The position numbers and the translations under genes were made by a program. Below the pieces are notes generated by a model that had not been told where the DNA came from, searched no databases, and saw only the letters and a program-made list of their open reading frames with translations. A stretch of DNA of 64,000 bases from Bacteroidota bacterium (GTDB lineage Bacteria; Bacteroidota; Bacteroidia; Cytophagales; Cyclobacteriaceae), in the NCBI GenBank assembly GCA_018267135.1, contig JAFDZA010000025.1:165426-229425 (forward strand), written 5' to 3'. Shown here in pieces: positions 52,295 to 60,035 of this stretch (positions are counted from its first letter, which is position 1; the number at the start of each line of letters is the position of its first letter).

Positions 52295-53038
52295 TTAGGC
52301 GGTTGGGGTCAGCACTTTTCCAAATCTTCGTTCTCTCTTTTGGTAGGCACAGATCGCTTCAAAGAGGTCTTCTTTTCGGAAGTCGGGCCAAAATTTTGGT
52401 GTTATATATAGTTCTGTATAGGCTATTTGCCAAAGTAAAAAATTGCTTACGCGCATTTCTCCACTGGTTCGAATCAATAATTCCGGATCGGGTATGCCTC
52501 GTGTTTCCAAATAATCTTCTATTAGTTTTTCTGTAATCTGGTCTGGTTCAATCAATCCTTTTTTTACTTGCCCGGCAATTTTTTTTGTTGCCTCCGTCAA
52601 CTCTCTTCTTCCGCTATAGCTTAAAGCAAGAATTAACATAAGCCCGGTGTTTGTCTGTGTTTGCCCGATGGCTTTTGCCAAATTTTCCTGACATATCAAC
52701 GGGAGATGATCCACCTGGCCTATCATCTTCAGCCGTACGTTGTTTTTCATCAGCGTACCTATTTCTTTTTGCAGGGTATTTACCAACAATTCCATCAACC
52801 CATCTACTTCTTCCTTTGGCCTTCCCCAGTTTTCTGTGCTAAATGCATACAGGGTAAGATATTTTATACCCACTTCCCCACAGGCTTCCGTAATTTCTTT
52901 TACTGCTTGCACCGCATTGCGATGGCCAAAAATACGGGCGGCCCCCTTCTTTTTTGCCCATCGGCCATTCCCATCCATTATTACAGCGATGTGTTGAGGA
53001 AGGTTAGCCGGTACAATATTTTCTTTTGCTGTAGCCAC
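52295..53038 (-). CDS. uppS: Isoprenyl transferase (undecaprenyl diphosphate synthase)
   Basis: A 247-residue cis-prenyltransferase making the C55 lipid carrier for cell-wall precursors. The catalytic Asp22 is in VIMDGNGRW; other motifs are FGHRNAVQAV, 'YAFSTENWGRPKEEV' and the C-terminal 'FLLWQIAYTELYITPKFWPD' (the usual S(D)FLLWQ...E box). Length and motifs are normal. On the minus strand a TACTTTTG box (53053-53046), a match to TAnnTTTG, lies only 8 bp before the start codon, so an extra internal promoter with an almost leaderless transcript is possible. Confidence 0.96.
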   Translation of the reverse strand: MATAKENIVPANLPQHIAVIMDGNGRWAKKKGAARIFGHRNAVQAVKEITEACGEVGIKYLTLYAFSTENWGRPKEEVDGLMELLVNTLQKEIGTLMKNNVRLKMIGQVDHLPLICQENLAKAIGQTQTNTGLMLILALSYSGRRELTEATKKIAGQVKKGLIEPDQITEKLIEDYLETRGIPDPELLIRTSGEMRVSNFLLWQIAYTELYITPKFWPDFRKEDLFEAICAYQKRERRFGKVLTPTA

Positions 53039-53119
53039 AAGGCTGCAAAAGTAGCCAAATTTTGTAATTGAACATGACCTAATTTGTGCCGTGTAGATGT
53101 TTGAAAAAGCTAAAAAGTT

Positions 53120-53827
53120 TCATTTCCGGCCGTAGGGGCTGGAAGGGCACGGGATGTCGTAGAAGGTGTAGGTTAAACTTATTCCAGTAAAGAAATAGCT
53201 ATCGTATTTGTTGGGGTTTCCATATTGATAATTTTTAACCCGTGAAGTAGGCCCCGAAATATTATCGAGATAATCAAAAAATGTTTTTCGTACACCCACT
53301 TCAAATGAAATGTAGTATTTGGGGTTGAGTACGTACTTCACCCCTCCACCAAAAGGGATTGCCATCTGCACATTACTGTACGGAGCCGGCTTATTAGCGT
53401 TTCCGGATATGCCAAACATGGCTACTCCGGCAAACAAGTAGGGGGTAAATCGTAATCTTTTCCGGTCATCGCGCCAATCCAGAAAATGATACTCAAAAAC
53501 TGTAGATGCCTCTAGTAAAAAAATGTTAAACGAGGCATTTCTTAGTATGGCAGCCGAGTCTATTGGGTGATGCTTATCACTGGCTGCCAGCTGCCCTCCG
53601 GTAAGAGCTACACGAAAGCTAATTACACGACTGATGTTAGATCGATAAAAAACAGTAGCGGCTGGTTTTGCTGTAGTGATATCGTAAGTACGAACAATAT
53701 CTCCGGTGTAATTAAAAACACCTAACCCAAAACCAACCTCTGATTTTTGAGAAAGTTGAGCCTCTGCCTTGCTCGTCAGCAGAAGTAAAGCCACCGACAA
53801 TAGTTGTCTTAGTCGGCTTATCCCCAT
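53120..53827 (-). CDS. DUF6089 family outer-membrane barrel (PorG-like)
   Basis: A 235-residue outer-membrane protein: signal peptide (cleaved near AEAQ), an eight-strand-type barrel with family landmarks 'EVGFGLGVFNYTGDI', 'YLFAGVAMFG' and the C-terminal 'TYTFYDIPCPSSPYGRK'. The YDIPCPxxPY tail is characteristic of the DUF6089 family, which includes PorG, a type IX secretion protein of Porphyromonas gingivalis; its gene also neighbours uppS and bamA. The product is therefore a plausible PorG equivalent, but no other type IX secretion gene is in this window. It lies 6 bp downstream of a second, larger DUF6089-like gene. Confidence 0.85.
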   Translation of the reverse strand: MGISRLRQLLSVALLLLTSKAEAQLSQKSEVGFGLGVFNYTGDIVRTYDITTAKPAATVFYRSNISRVISFRVALTGGQLAASDKHHPIDSAAILRNASFNIFLLEASTVFEYHFLDWRDDRKRLRFTPYLFAGVAMFGISGNANKPAPYSNVQMAIPFGGGVKYVLNPKYYISFEVGVRKTFFDYLDNISGPTSRVKNYQYGNPNKYDSYFFTGISLTYTFYDIPCPSSPYGRK

Positions 53828-53833
53828 ATTTTC

Positions 53834-54943
53834 TTATCTGAATTTAGCGCGATGAAAAGAGGCCCCCAATATGTAGGTGAGCTTAATAGAAGTAACCATA
53901 TAAATGTCTTTGTTCTTAGCATTTCCACGGTTATCCCATTTATTTTCTTCTCCATACCCTCTAATAACAGTTACCGGCCCACGAGTACCGCTATTATTAA
54001 TAACTACATTATTAATGGTTCGTGTACCCAAAGTGCCCTGAAAATTTTGAAGCGTGGCGGTGGGGAGTTCGTTGGTTCTGTACGACATCGCTGCTGCCAG
54101 CGGGTTATTAAACCGAGAAAGGTCCACATAATTTTTGCTAACATCATCCAAGTAATCGGTAAACGTGTACCGGAAACCTATGTCGGCCCACAAATCAAGT
54201 ACTTCGTTAAGTCTAAAACGTGCTCCCACGCCAAATGGTATAGCCACCTGAAATAAACTGTATGGTTTTATTCCGTAGTTAACATCGCCCGGCTGGAGGG
54301 TAGAAGTACCTGATTGCTGCCCTTCCGTTCCCAGCGGTTGCAAGTCTATCCATTTTCCTTCCATTCCGGTTGGAGTAACTCCATCTAAATAATATTTGGG
54401 AGCCTGGGCTTGTGGATTTTGTAAAAAAGCTGCAATTCCTGCAAACACATAAGGAGTCCATTTTACCCGGCTTATATAGGTTCCTTCGTTTTCAAAAAGA
54501 TCGAATACGGCTACCACCGAAAGTTCTTTAATCTGATTTCTGAAAGATAAATTTCGTACTTCTCTAAAATTAACCGACTCGTTTGAGGCCTTCTTAGCCG
54601 ATTCGGCATCCGAGCCTTTAAGTGTGCCATACATAAACTGGCCAATCAGCGTATAACGTGGACCAAACCGGTGAAATAAAGAAATACCAATAGCCGGTTT
54701 TGTAAACGCAATATCGGTGCTAAACCGGGAAGGCAGGGGGGCGAGGTCGCCATAATAATTTAATGCGTTTAACGACACACCAACGGCCGTATACACATTT
54801 TGCCTTCCAAAGGGTTTTTTTCCGGTGTATGAGGCAATGCGCTTATTGTTCTTTTTTATACTTTTTCTGTTAAACTGGGCATAGGAACTCACTGCCACTA
54901 GTGAAAAAGCAATTAATAAACACGGTAAAGTCAACTTCCTCAT
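53834..54943 (-). CDS. DUF6089-like outer-membrane barrel, longer paralogue
   Basis: A 369-residue protein when started at MRKLTLPCLL; a frame from 55054 would add 37 residues upstream of the likely promoter. Signal peptide cleavage is near SSYAQ. The barrel shows the same plan as the neighbouring PorG-like gene: 'AVGVSLNALNYYGDLAPLPS', 'PYVFAGIAAF', 'VAIPFGVGARFRLNEVLDLW' and 'IGFRYTFTDYLDDVS'. It is longer because of inserted loops (~180-230 and ~280-330), and it lacks the YDIPCP tail. It is probably a tandem duplicate that has diverged, and heads the operon. Confidence 0.82.
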   Translation of the reverse strand: MRKLTLPCLLIAFSLVAVSSYAQFNRKSIKKNNKRIASYTGKKPFGRQNVYTAVGVSLNALNYYGDLAPLPSRFSTDIAFTKPAIGISLFHRFGPRYTLIGQFMYGTLKGSDAESAKKASNESVNFREVRNLSFRNQIKELSVVAVFDLFENEGTYISRVKWTPYVFAGIAAFLQNPQAQAPKYYLDGVTPTGMEGKWIDLQPLGTEGQQSGTSTLQPGDVNYGIKPYSLFQVAIPFGVGARFRLNEVLDLWADIGFRYTFTDYLDDVSKNYVDLSRFNNPLAAAMSYRTNELPTATLQNFQGTLGTRTINNVVINNSGTRGPVTVIRGYGEENKWDNRGNAKNKDIYMVTSIKLTYILGASFHRAKFR

Positions 54944-54965
54944 AATATGATTTTTAGGCAAGTGC

Positions 54966-54994
54966 CAAAGATACAAAAATTTCAAACCGGCAAT
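54966..54994 (-). promoter_or_regulatory. Putative promoter of the porG-uppS-bamA-ompH operon
   Basis: On the minus strand TTG (54994-54992) is followed after 18 bases by TATCTTTG (54973-54966), a full match to TAnnTTTG. The -7 box lies 22 bp before the chosen start codon, which supports that start over the longer frame. Confidence 0.5.
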
Positions 54995-55090
54995 ATATGA
55001 TTTTGTTCTTATAAAGGTAAACCCTTCTCTATCTATTAAGAAGCGGGCCATCAAACTTTAATCTTGTTAGTAAAATCTTTTTCCGATCCC

Positions 55091-55098
55091 TATTTTTG
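55091..55098 (+). promoter_or_regulatory. Putative -7 promoter box for glyA
   Basis: TATTTTTG matches TAnnTTTG and lies 42 bp before the glyA ATG. A TTG is present upstream but at a longer than usual distance (24 bases). Confidence 0.45.
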
Positions 55099-55140
55099 GC
55101 GTTCATTTTAAACGCCCTTCTTTAAACGCACTATCAAATT

Positions 55141-56412
55141 ATGAAAAGAGATAAACTTGTGTTTGATCTGATAGAAAAAGAAAAACAACGTCAGGAACAC
55201 GGCATCGAGTTAATTGCTTCCGAAAACTTTGTAAGCAAGCAGGTAATGCAAGCTCAAGGCTCTGTGCTTACCAATAAATATGCCGAGGGGCTCCCCGGCA
55301 AGCGCTACTATGGCGGGTGCGAAGTAGTCGATGAAATAGAACAACTCGCAATAGACCGTATCAAACAATTGTTTGGAGCGGAGTGGGCCAATGTACAGCC
55401 CCACTCGGGCGCACAAGCTAATGCCTCTGTTATGCTGGCTTGCCTAAAGCCGGGCGATAAAATTTTAGGATTTGATCTTTCGCATGGCGGTCATCTTACG
55501 CATGGCTCGCCCGTCAATTTTTCAGGTAAGTTATATCATCCTTCGTTTTATGGGGTAGAACAGGAAACCGGCCTTATCGACTTTAACAAAGTGGTGGAAA
55601 CAGCCCAACGCGAAAAACCTAAAATGATTATCTGCGGAGCCTCGGCTTATAGCCGCGACTGGGATTATAAAAAATTGCGCGAAGCAGCCGACAGTGTGGG
55701 AGCATTGCTATTGGCCGACATCTCTCACCCGGCCGGATTGATTGCCCGCGGCTTGCTTAACGACCCGATGGAACACTGCCATATTGTTACCACCACTACG
55801 CATAAAACCCTGCGTGGCCCCAGAGGAGGCTTGATCATGGTCGGAAAAAATTTTGACAACCCCTTTGGTTTAAAAACTCCCAAAGGAGAATTGAGAAAAA
55901 TTTCTTCCCTGTTGGATTCCGGAGTTTTTCCCGGTACCCAAGGCGGCCCGCTCGAACACGTAATTGCGGCCAAAGCAATTGCCTTTGGCGAAGCTCTTAG
56001 CGATGCCTACTTGCAACACATCGTTCAGGTAGCTAAAAATGCCAAAGCCATGGCTGCTGAATTTATTCTTCGTGGTTATAAAATTATTTCAGGCGGAACC
56101 GATAATCATTTGATGTTGATCGATCTGCGCTCTAAAAACCTGACCGGCAAAGTAGCTGAAGAAGCTTTGATTAAAGCAGACATTACAATTAATAAAAATA
56201 TGGTGCCGTTTGATACCCAATCCCCCATGGTTACTTCCGGCATTCGCATTGGCTCGCCCGCTATTACCAGCCGGGGCTTGCAAGAAAAGGACGTAGTGCG
56301 CGTAGTAGATTTAATAGATGAAGCACTGCAAAAGCCCCAAGACGAAAAACATCTTAAAAATGTGAAGAAGAAAGTAAATGCGTTGATGAAAAAATTTCCC
56401 CTGTTTAATTAA
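55141..56412 (+). CDS. glyA: Serine hydroxymethyltransferase
   Basis: A 423-residue PLP enzyme interconverting serine and glycine with tetrahydrofolate, the main source of one-carbon units. The PLP-binding Lys222 is in [14 protein letters not shown]. Other family motifs are '[19 protein letters not shown]', '[19 protein letters not shown]' and the C-terminal '[14 protein letters not shown]'. The length is normal. Its stop overlaps the tatC start (TAATG), so it heads an operon glyA-tatC-rpiB-nitroreductase-dehydratase in which each gene is close to or overlaps the next. Confidence 0.97.
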   Translation: MKRDKLVFDLIEKEKQRQEHGIELIASENFVSKQVMQAQGSVLTNKYAEGLPGKRYYGGCEVVDEIEQLAIDRIKQLFGAEWANVQPHSGAQANASVMLACLKPGDKILGFDLSHGGHLTHGSPVNFSGKLYHPSFYGVEQETGLIDFNKVVETAQREKPKMIICGASAYSRDWDYKKLREAADSVGALLLADISHPAGLIARGLLNDPMEHCHIVTTTTHKTLRGPRGGLIMVGKNFDNPFGLKTPKGELRKISSLLDSGVFPGTQGGPLEHVIAAKAIAFGEALSDAYLQHIVQVAKNAKAMAAEFILRGYKIISGGTDNHLMLIDLRSKNLTGKVAEEALIKADITINKNMVPFDTQSPMVTSGIRIGSPAITSRGLQEKDVVRVVDLIDEALQKPQDEKHLKNVKKKVNALMKKFPLFN

Positions 56413-57257
56413 TGGAAGAAGAAAAAGAAATGTCTTTCCTCGATCACCTCGAGGAATTGCGGTGGCATGTGGTGCGGTCGGTGGCCGCCATTATTATATG
56501 CTCTATTTTAGGGTTTGTTTTTGTAGAGTGGATATTCGACCATATTCTTTTTGCCCCAAGTCGGGTTGATTTTCCCACCTTTAGATGGCTTTGCGAATTA
56601 GGCAAACTGGTGGGCGCGGAAGATCAGCTTTGTGTAAAAGCTTTCGACTTTAAAGTGCAGAGCCGCAATATGACGGGCCAGTTTATGATGTCTATCACGG
56701 CCTCGTTTGTGATTGGCCTGATCGCAGCCTTCCCGTATGTGTTTTGGGAAATCTGGAGTTTCGTAAAACCCGGGCTTTACCGAAAAGAAAAATCTTCCGC
56801 CCGCGGAGCCGTTTTTGCTGTATCATTTCTATTTCTGCTGGGTGTCGCTTTTGGTTATTACATTTTGTCGCCCATGACTATCTGGTTTTTATCTACTTAC
56901 ACCGTGAGCTCTCAGATTGTAAATCAGTTCGACATTACTTCGTATGTATCCACCGTGGTAAGTATGGTATTAGGCTGTGGGCTTCTCTTTCAATTCCCTA
57001 CGGCTGTTTACTTCCTAACAAAAATCGGCATGCTTACGCCTCAGTTCATGCGCAAATTTCGCAAGCATTCTATTGTGGGAATTGTAATCGGAAGTGCCAT
57101 CATCACGCCTTCGTCTGACCCATTTACGTTAATGCTGGTGGCTTTGCCTCTTTACATTTTATTTGAAATAAGTATATTCATCTCGGCAATGGTGGTGAAA
57201 CAAAAAGAAAAAGAAGAAGCAGCCGAACTAAAACGAGACCAACCCTCTAACAGATGA
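56412..57257 (+). CDS. tatC: Twin-arginine translocase subunit TatC
   Basis: A 281-residue inner-membrane protein with six helices. The family signature 'MSFLDHLEELRWHVVRS' precedes helix 1 and contains the conserved Glu-Glu-Leu-Arg that recognises twin-arginine signals; 'FPYVFWEIWSFVKPGLYRKE' precedes helix 3. An extra loop of about 35 residues between helices 1 and 2, with two cysteines, is a feature of Bacteroidota TatC. No tatA gene is adjacent. Start codon overlaps the glyA stop by 1 bp, and the end overlaps rpiB by 4 bp. Confidence 0.96.
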   Translation: MEEEKEMSFLDHLEELRWHVVRSVAAIIICSILGFVFVEWIFDHILFAPSRVDFPTFRWLCELGKLVGAEDQLCVKAFDFKVQSRNMTGQFMMSITASFVIGLIAAFPYVFWEIWSFVKPGLYRKEKSSARGAVFAVSFLFLLGVAFGYYILSPMTIWFLSTYTVSSQIVNQFDITSYVSTVVSMVLGCGLLFQFPTAVYFLTKIGMLTPQFMRKFRKHSIVGIVIGSAIITPSSDPFTLMLVALPLYILFEISIFISAMVVKQKEKEEAAELKRDQPSNR

Positions 57258-57685
57258 AAAAAATTGCAATAGGTGCCGACCATGCCGGGTTTGAACTGAA
57301 GGAACGGCTGAAAAAAGAGCTCGAAAAAAAGGGGTATGTCATTCACGACTTCGGAACGTATAGTGCTGAGCCAGCCGATTATGCCGACTTTGCCCATCCG
57401 GTTTCTCTTGCCGTAGAAAAAAAAGAATTTGATCTGGGACTTTTAATCTGCGGGAGCGCCAATGGCGTGGCGATGACGGCCAACAAACATCAAGGTATAC
57501 GCGCGGCCATCTGCTGGACGGAAGAACTTGCTTCTTTGGCCCGCCAGCACAACCATGCCAATGTATTATGTTTGCCCGCCCGCTTTATCAGTGCCGAGTT
57601 AGCCGAAAAAATTTTAGATCGTTTTTTGCTTGCCTCCTTTGAAGGAGGAAGACATGCCCGAAGAGTTGATAAAATTTCCTGTTAA
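57254..57685 (+). CDS. rpiB: Ribose 5-phosphate isomerase B
   Basis: A 143-residue RpiB/LacA/LacB-type isomerase interconverting ribose 5-phosphate and ribulose 5-phosphate. Motifs are the N-terminal 'IAIGADHAGFELKERL', catalytic Cys in LLICGSANGVAMTANK, and the 'QHNHANVLCLPARFIS' segment with the active-site His. The loop GSANG in place of the common GTGIG is a usual variant in this phylum. The length is normal. ATGA overlap with tatC suggests coupled translation; there is a 6-bp gap to the nitroreductase. Confidence 0.94.
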   Translation: MKKIAIGADHAGFELKERLKKELEKKGYVIHDFGTYSAEPADYADFAHPVSLAVEKKEFDLGLLICGSANGVAMTANKHQGIRAAICWTEELASLARQHNHANVLCLPARFISAELAEKILDRFLLASFEGGRHARRVDKISC

Positions 57686-57691
57686 AGTGCC

Positions 57692-58285
57692 ATGTCAATG
57701 TTTGATGTTATTCAATTCAACCAACTGATCCATGCCCGCAGGTCGGTTTACACCAAAGATTATACTGGCGAAAAAATAGATGATACCATCGTAAGGCAAA
57801 TACTGGAAAATGCTACCTGGGCGCCTACGCACAAGCTTACCGAGCCATGGCATTTTGTAGTATTTGCAGATGAAGGGTTAAAAAAGTTGGCTGACTTTCA
57901 AAGCGAATGTTATAAAGAAGTCGCCACGCTAAACGGTACATTCGATGAAACGAAATACGAAGGGCTGAAGAAAAAGCCCTTACAGTGTTCGCACGTTATT
58001 GCCGTAGGCATGAAGCGCGATAAGAAAAAAAGTTTGCCCGAATGGGAAGAGATGGGTGCTGTATTTTGTGCCATAGAAAATATCTACCTCACCGCCACCG
58101 CGTATGGCATTGGTTGTTATCTGGGCACGGGCGGGGTTACCTCGTTGGAAGAGGCAAAAGCATTTTTTGATTTAACAGGAGAAGACAAGTTACTGGGCTT
58201 TATCCACTTAGGCATACCTAAAAAAAACTTGCCCGAATCAAGGAAAAGAAAGCCCCTTGAAGAAAAAATAAAATGGATCAGCTGA
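57692..58285 (+). CDS. Nitroreductase family protein
   Basis: A 197-residue FMN-dependent nitroreductase-fold protein. The flavin-binding pattern is present: RRSVYTKDYTG near the start, 'NATWAPTHKLTEPWHFVVF', and the late 'GIGCYLGTGG' and 'GFIHLGIPKKNLPE'. It resembles the small YdjA-like group rather than the larger NfsA/B. The natural electron acceptor cannot be told from sequence. ATG lies 6 bp after rpiB; the end overlaps the next gene by 13 bp. Confidence 0.92.
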   Translation: MSMFDVIQFNQLIHARRSVYTKDYTGEKIDDTIVRQILENATWAPTHKLTEPWHFVVFADEGLKKLADFQSECYKEVATLNGTFDETKYEGLKKKPLQCSHVIAVGMKRDKKKSLPEWEEMGAVFCAIENIYLTATAYGIGCYLGTGGVTSLEEAKAFFDLTGEDKLLGFIHLGIPKKNLPESRKRKPLEEKIKWIS

Positions 58286-59226
58286 TTTCAAAAAGAGATA
58301 TTGAAGCGGCCCACGAACGTATTCAGCCATACATTCACCACACTCCGATACTAACTAGCCAAAGCATCAATGAACAAGCCGGTTGTTCGCTTTATTTTAA
58401 ATGCGAAAATTTTCAAAAAGTAGGGGCCTTTAAAGCGCGTGGTGCCATGAACGCTGCTCTTTCTCTTCCGCCCGAACAACTTACGAAAGGGTTAGCTACC
58501 CACTCATCTGGCAACCATGCTCAAGCTATCGCCCGTGCTGCTCAGATACTGGGTACAAAATCATACATTGTGATGCCACACACCGCACCGGAAATTAAAA
58601 AAAGAGGCGTACGTGGGTATGGCGGAATTATTTATGAATGTGAGCCTACCTTAACCGCACGCGAACAAACGCTGGCAACGGTGGTAAAAGAAACCGGAGC
58701 CACTGAAATCCATCCGTTTAATAATTATGAGGTCATAACGGGGCAAGCAACGGCCGCCAAAGAATTATTTGAAGAAGCAAAAAATTTAGATGCAATCCTT
58801 GCCCCGGTAGGAGGAGGAGGCTTGCTGAGCGGAACAGCTTTAGCCACAAGTTATTTCTCTTCCGACACAGCCGTTATTGCCGCTGAGCCGGCCGGTTCAG
58901 ACGATGCTTTCCGTTCTTTACAAAGTGGCAAAATAGAACTTGCCCAGTCGCAGTCGGTGGCCGATGGGTTGCTCACTTCGTTGGGCAACAAAACTTTTCC
59001 TATTATAAAAAAGCACGTACAAAAAGTGATTACCGTTTCTGATCCGGAAATTATTTCCGCTATGCGATTAATGTGGGAGCGTTTGAAAATAATTATTGAA
59101 CCCTCCGCGGCCGTGCCCCTGGCAGCCGTTCTAAAATCACGAGAAAAATTCTATCGAAAAAAAATTGGAGTTATCCTCTCCGGTGGAAATGTGGACCTGG
59201 AAAAAATATTGAAATTATTTTCCTGA
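58273..59226 (+). CDS. Threonine/serine dehydratase or serine racemase (PLP fold type II)
   Basis: A 317-residue PLP enzyme. The cofactor Lys54 is in KVGAFKARGA, the Ser-Gly-Asn-His loop is SSGNHAQA, and the phosphate-binding glycine loop is 'APVGGGGLLSGTAL'; the late 'VILSGGNVDLEKIL' is also typical. The C-terminal ACT-like regulatory domain of biosynthetic threonine deaminase (IlvA) is absent, so this is the short catabolic dehydratase or serine/aspartate racemase type. Context with glyA suggests serine or threonine turnover. It ends the operon and is followed by a bidirectional terminator. Confidence 0.92.
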   Translation: MDQLISKRDIEAAHERIQPYIHHTPILTSQSINEQAGCSLYFKCENFQKVGAFKARGAMNAALSLPPEQLTKGLATHSSGNHAQAIARAAQILGTKSYIVMPHTAPEIKKRGVRGYGGIIYECEPTLTAREQTLATVVKETGATEIHPFNNYEVITGQATAAKELFEEAKNLDAILAPVGGGGLLSGTALATSYFSSDTAVIAAEPAGSDDAFRSLQSGKIELAQSQSVADGLLTSLGNKTFPIIKKHVQKVITVSDPEIISAMRLMWERLKIIIEPSAAVPLAAVLKSREKFYRKKIGVILSGGNVDLEKILKLFS

Positions 59227-59266
59227 CCCCACTCCTCATTAGGTTTTTTTTAATCTTTCCTGTGCG

Positions 59267-59294
59267 CAAAAAAATCCCTTCGCAGGGAGTTTTG
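59267..59294. terminator. Bidirectional terminator between dehydratase and membrane-protein gene
   Basis: TCCCT and AGGGA pair around a TCGC loop; the flanks GCAAAAAAA and GTTTTGC extend the stem and give U-runs in either direction. It lies between convergent genes. Confidence 0.65.
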
Positions 59295-59307
59295 CAAAGA
59301 ACAAGAA

Positions 59308-59799
59308 CTAACAGTCTTTCTTAGAAAAAAAACGGCTGGCCAGAAAAGCCAACGGAAACCCGATAGCCACTATCAAAATACTCATTGCAATTAATGCGGA
59401 TTTCAACTTGAACGGGAAAGGGGGCGTATTGGATAAAGGCAAAATAAGTTGGTTCATCACAAACCAAACAAAAAAACCATAAAGAATGCCTGTCAATATT
59501 TTATTTATTGACAAAAAAGAAATTCTAGGGTAGATAAAAAAGAAAAACATAGACCAGATCAGTGCGATGCAATAATGAAACAAGACACCTAATACAGCAT
59601 AGAGCGTTCCCCCCTCTAATGCCGTGTTACCAAAAAACCCACTGGCAATGTAGCGGAACATGTCAATCGGGTTCCTGCCATAAATAAGGGTTTGAATAAT
59701 TGCGGCCGACATATCTAAGCTGCCGACAATCAGCCATGCTTGGAGGATTGCCGTCCATCTGCTTTTCCTTCCTTCGGGTTTTACGTTATTTGTTGTCAT
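59308..59799 (-). CDS. Small four-helix inner-membrane protein
   Basis: A 163-residue protein with about four membrane helices (~18-38, ~65-88, ~97-120 and ~135-157) after a short basic N-terminus. It contains 'DMSAAIIQTLIYGRNPIDMF' and 'YIASGFFGNTALEGGTLYAV', a pattern I associate with unassigned YagU/DUF1440-like membrane proteins; this is a tentative resemblance. The function is unknown. Its ATG overlaps the stop of a short upstream frame (ATGA). It is convergent with the dehydratase gene and separated from it by a hairpin. Confidence 0.72.
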   Translation of the reverse strand: MTTNNVKPEGRKSRWTAILQAWLIVGSLDMSAAIIQTLIYGRNPIDMFRYIASGFFGNTALEGGTLYAVLGVLFHYCIALIWSMFFFFIYPRISFLSINKILTGILYGFFVWFVMNQLILPLSNTPPFPFKLKSALIAMSILIVAIGFPLAFLASRFFSKKDC

Positions 59800-59924
59800 A
59801 GATTGATTATGTTTTTCTCTGTAGAATCAAAAACTCTGCTTCTATTATCCCTGACTTTTATCTCCCCATTTAAATTCATCAACTCTCTTCGTAAATCAAT
59901 GTCTTCCAATCTATCATAATGCAC
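59796..59924 (-). CDS. Possible 42-codon ORF coupled to the membrane-protein gene
   Basis: A GTG-initiated frame reads VHYDRLEDIDLRREL, then 'MNLNGEIKVRDNRSRVFDST' and EKNIINL, and ends in a TGA that overlaps the ATG of the membrane-protein gene (ATGA). A stop codon lies in frame just upstream. The highly charged composition looks coding, but no family is recognised; it may be the tail of a decayed gene. The rest of the 236-bp gap up to the aspartyl protease gene shows nothing identifiable. Confidence 0.2.
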   Translation of the reverse strand: MHYDRLEDIDLRRELMNLNGEIKVRDNRSRVFDSTEKNIINL

Positions 59925-60035
59925 CCCTTCTTAGTACTAACAACATAAATCCCTCCACCCTTTTATTTATTAAACAGAAATGTTGGTTTATATAACTATG
60001 CTTTCTCTGCAAAGCGATTGGAAGATCGCATTTCT

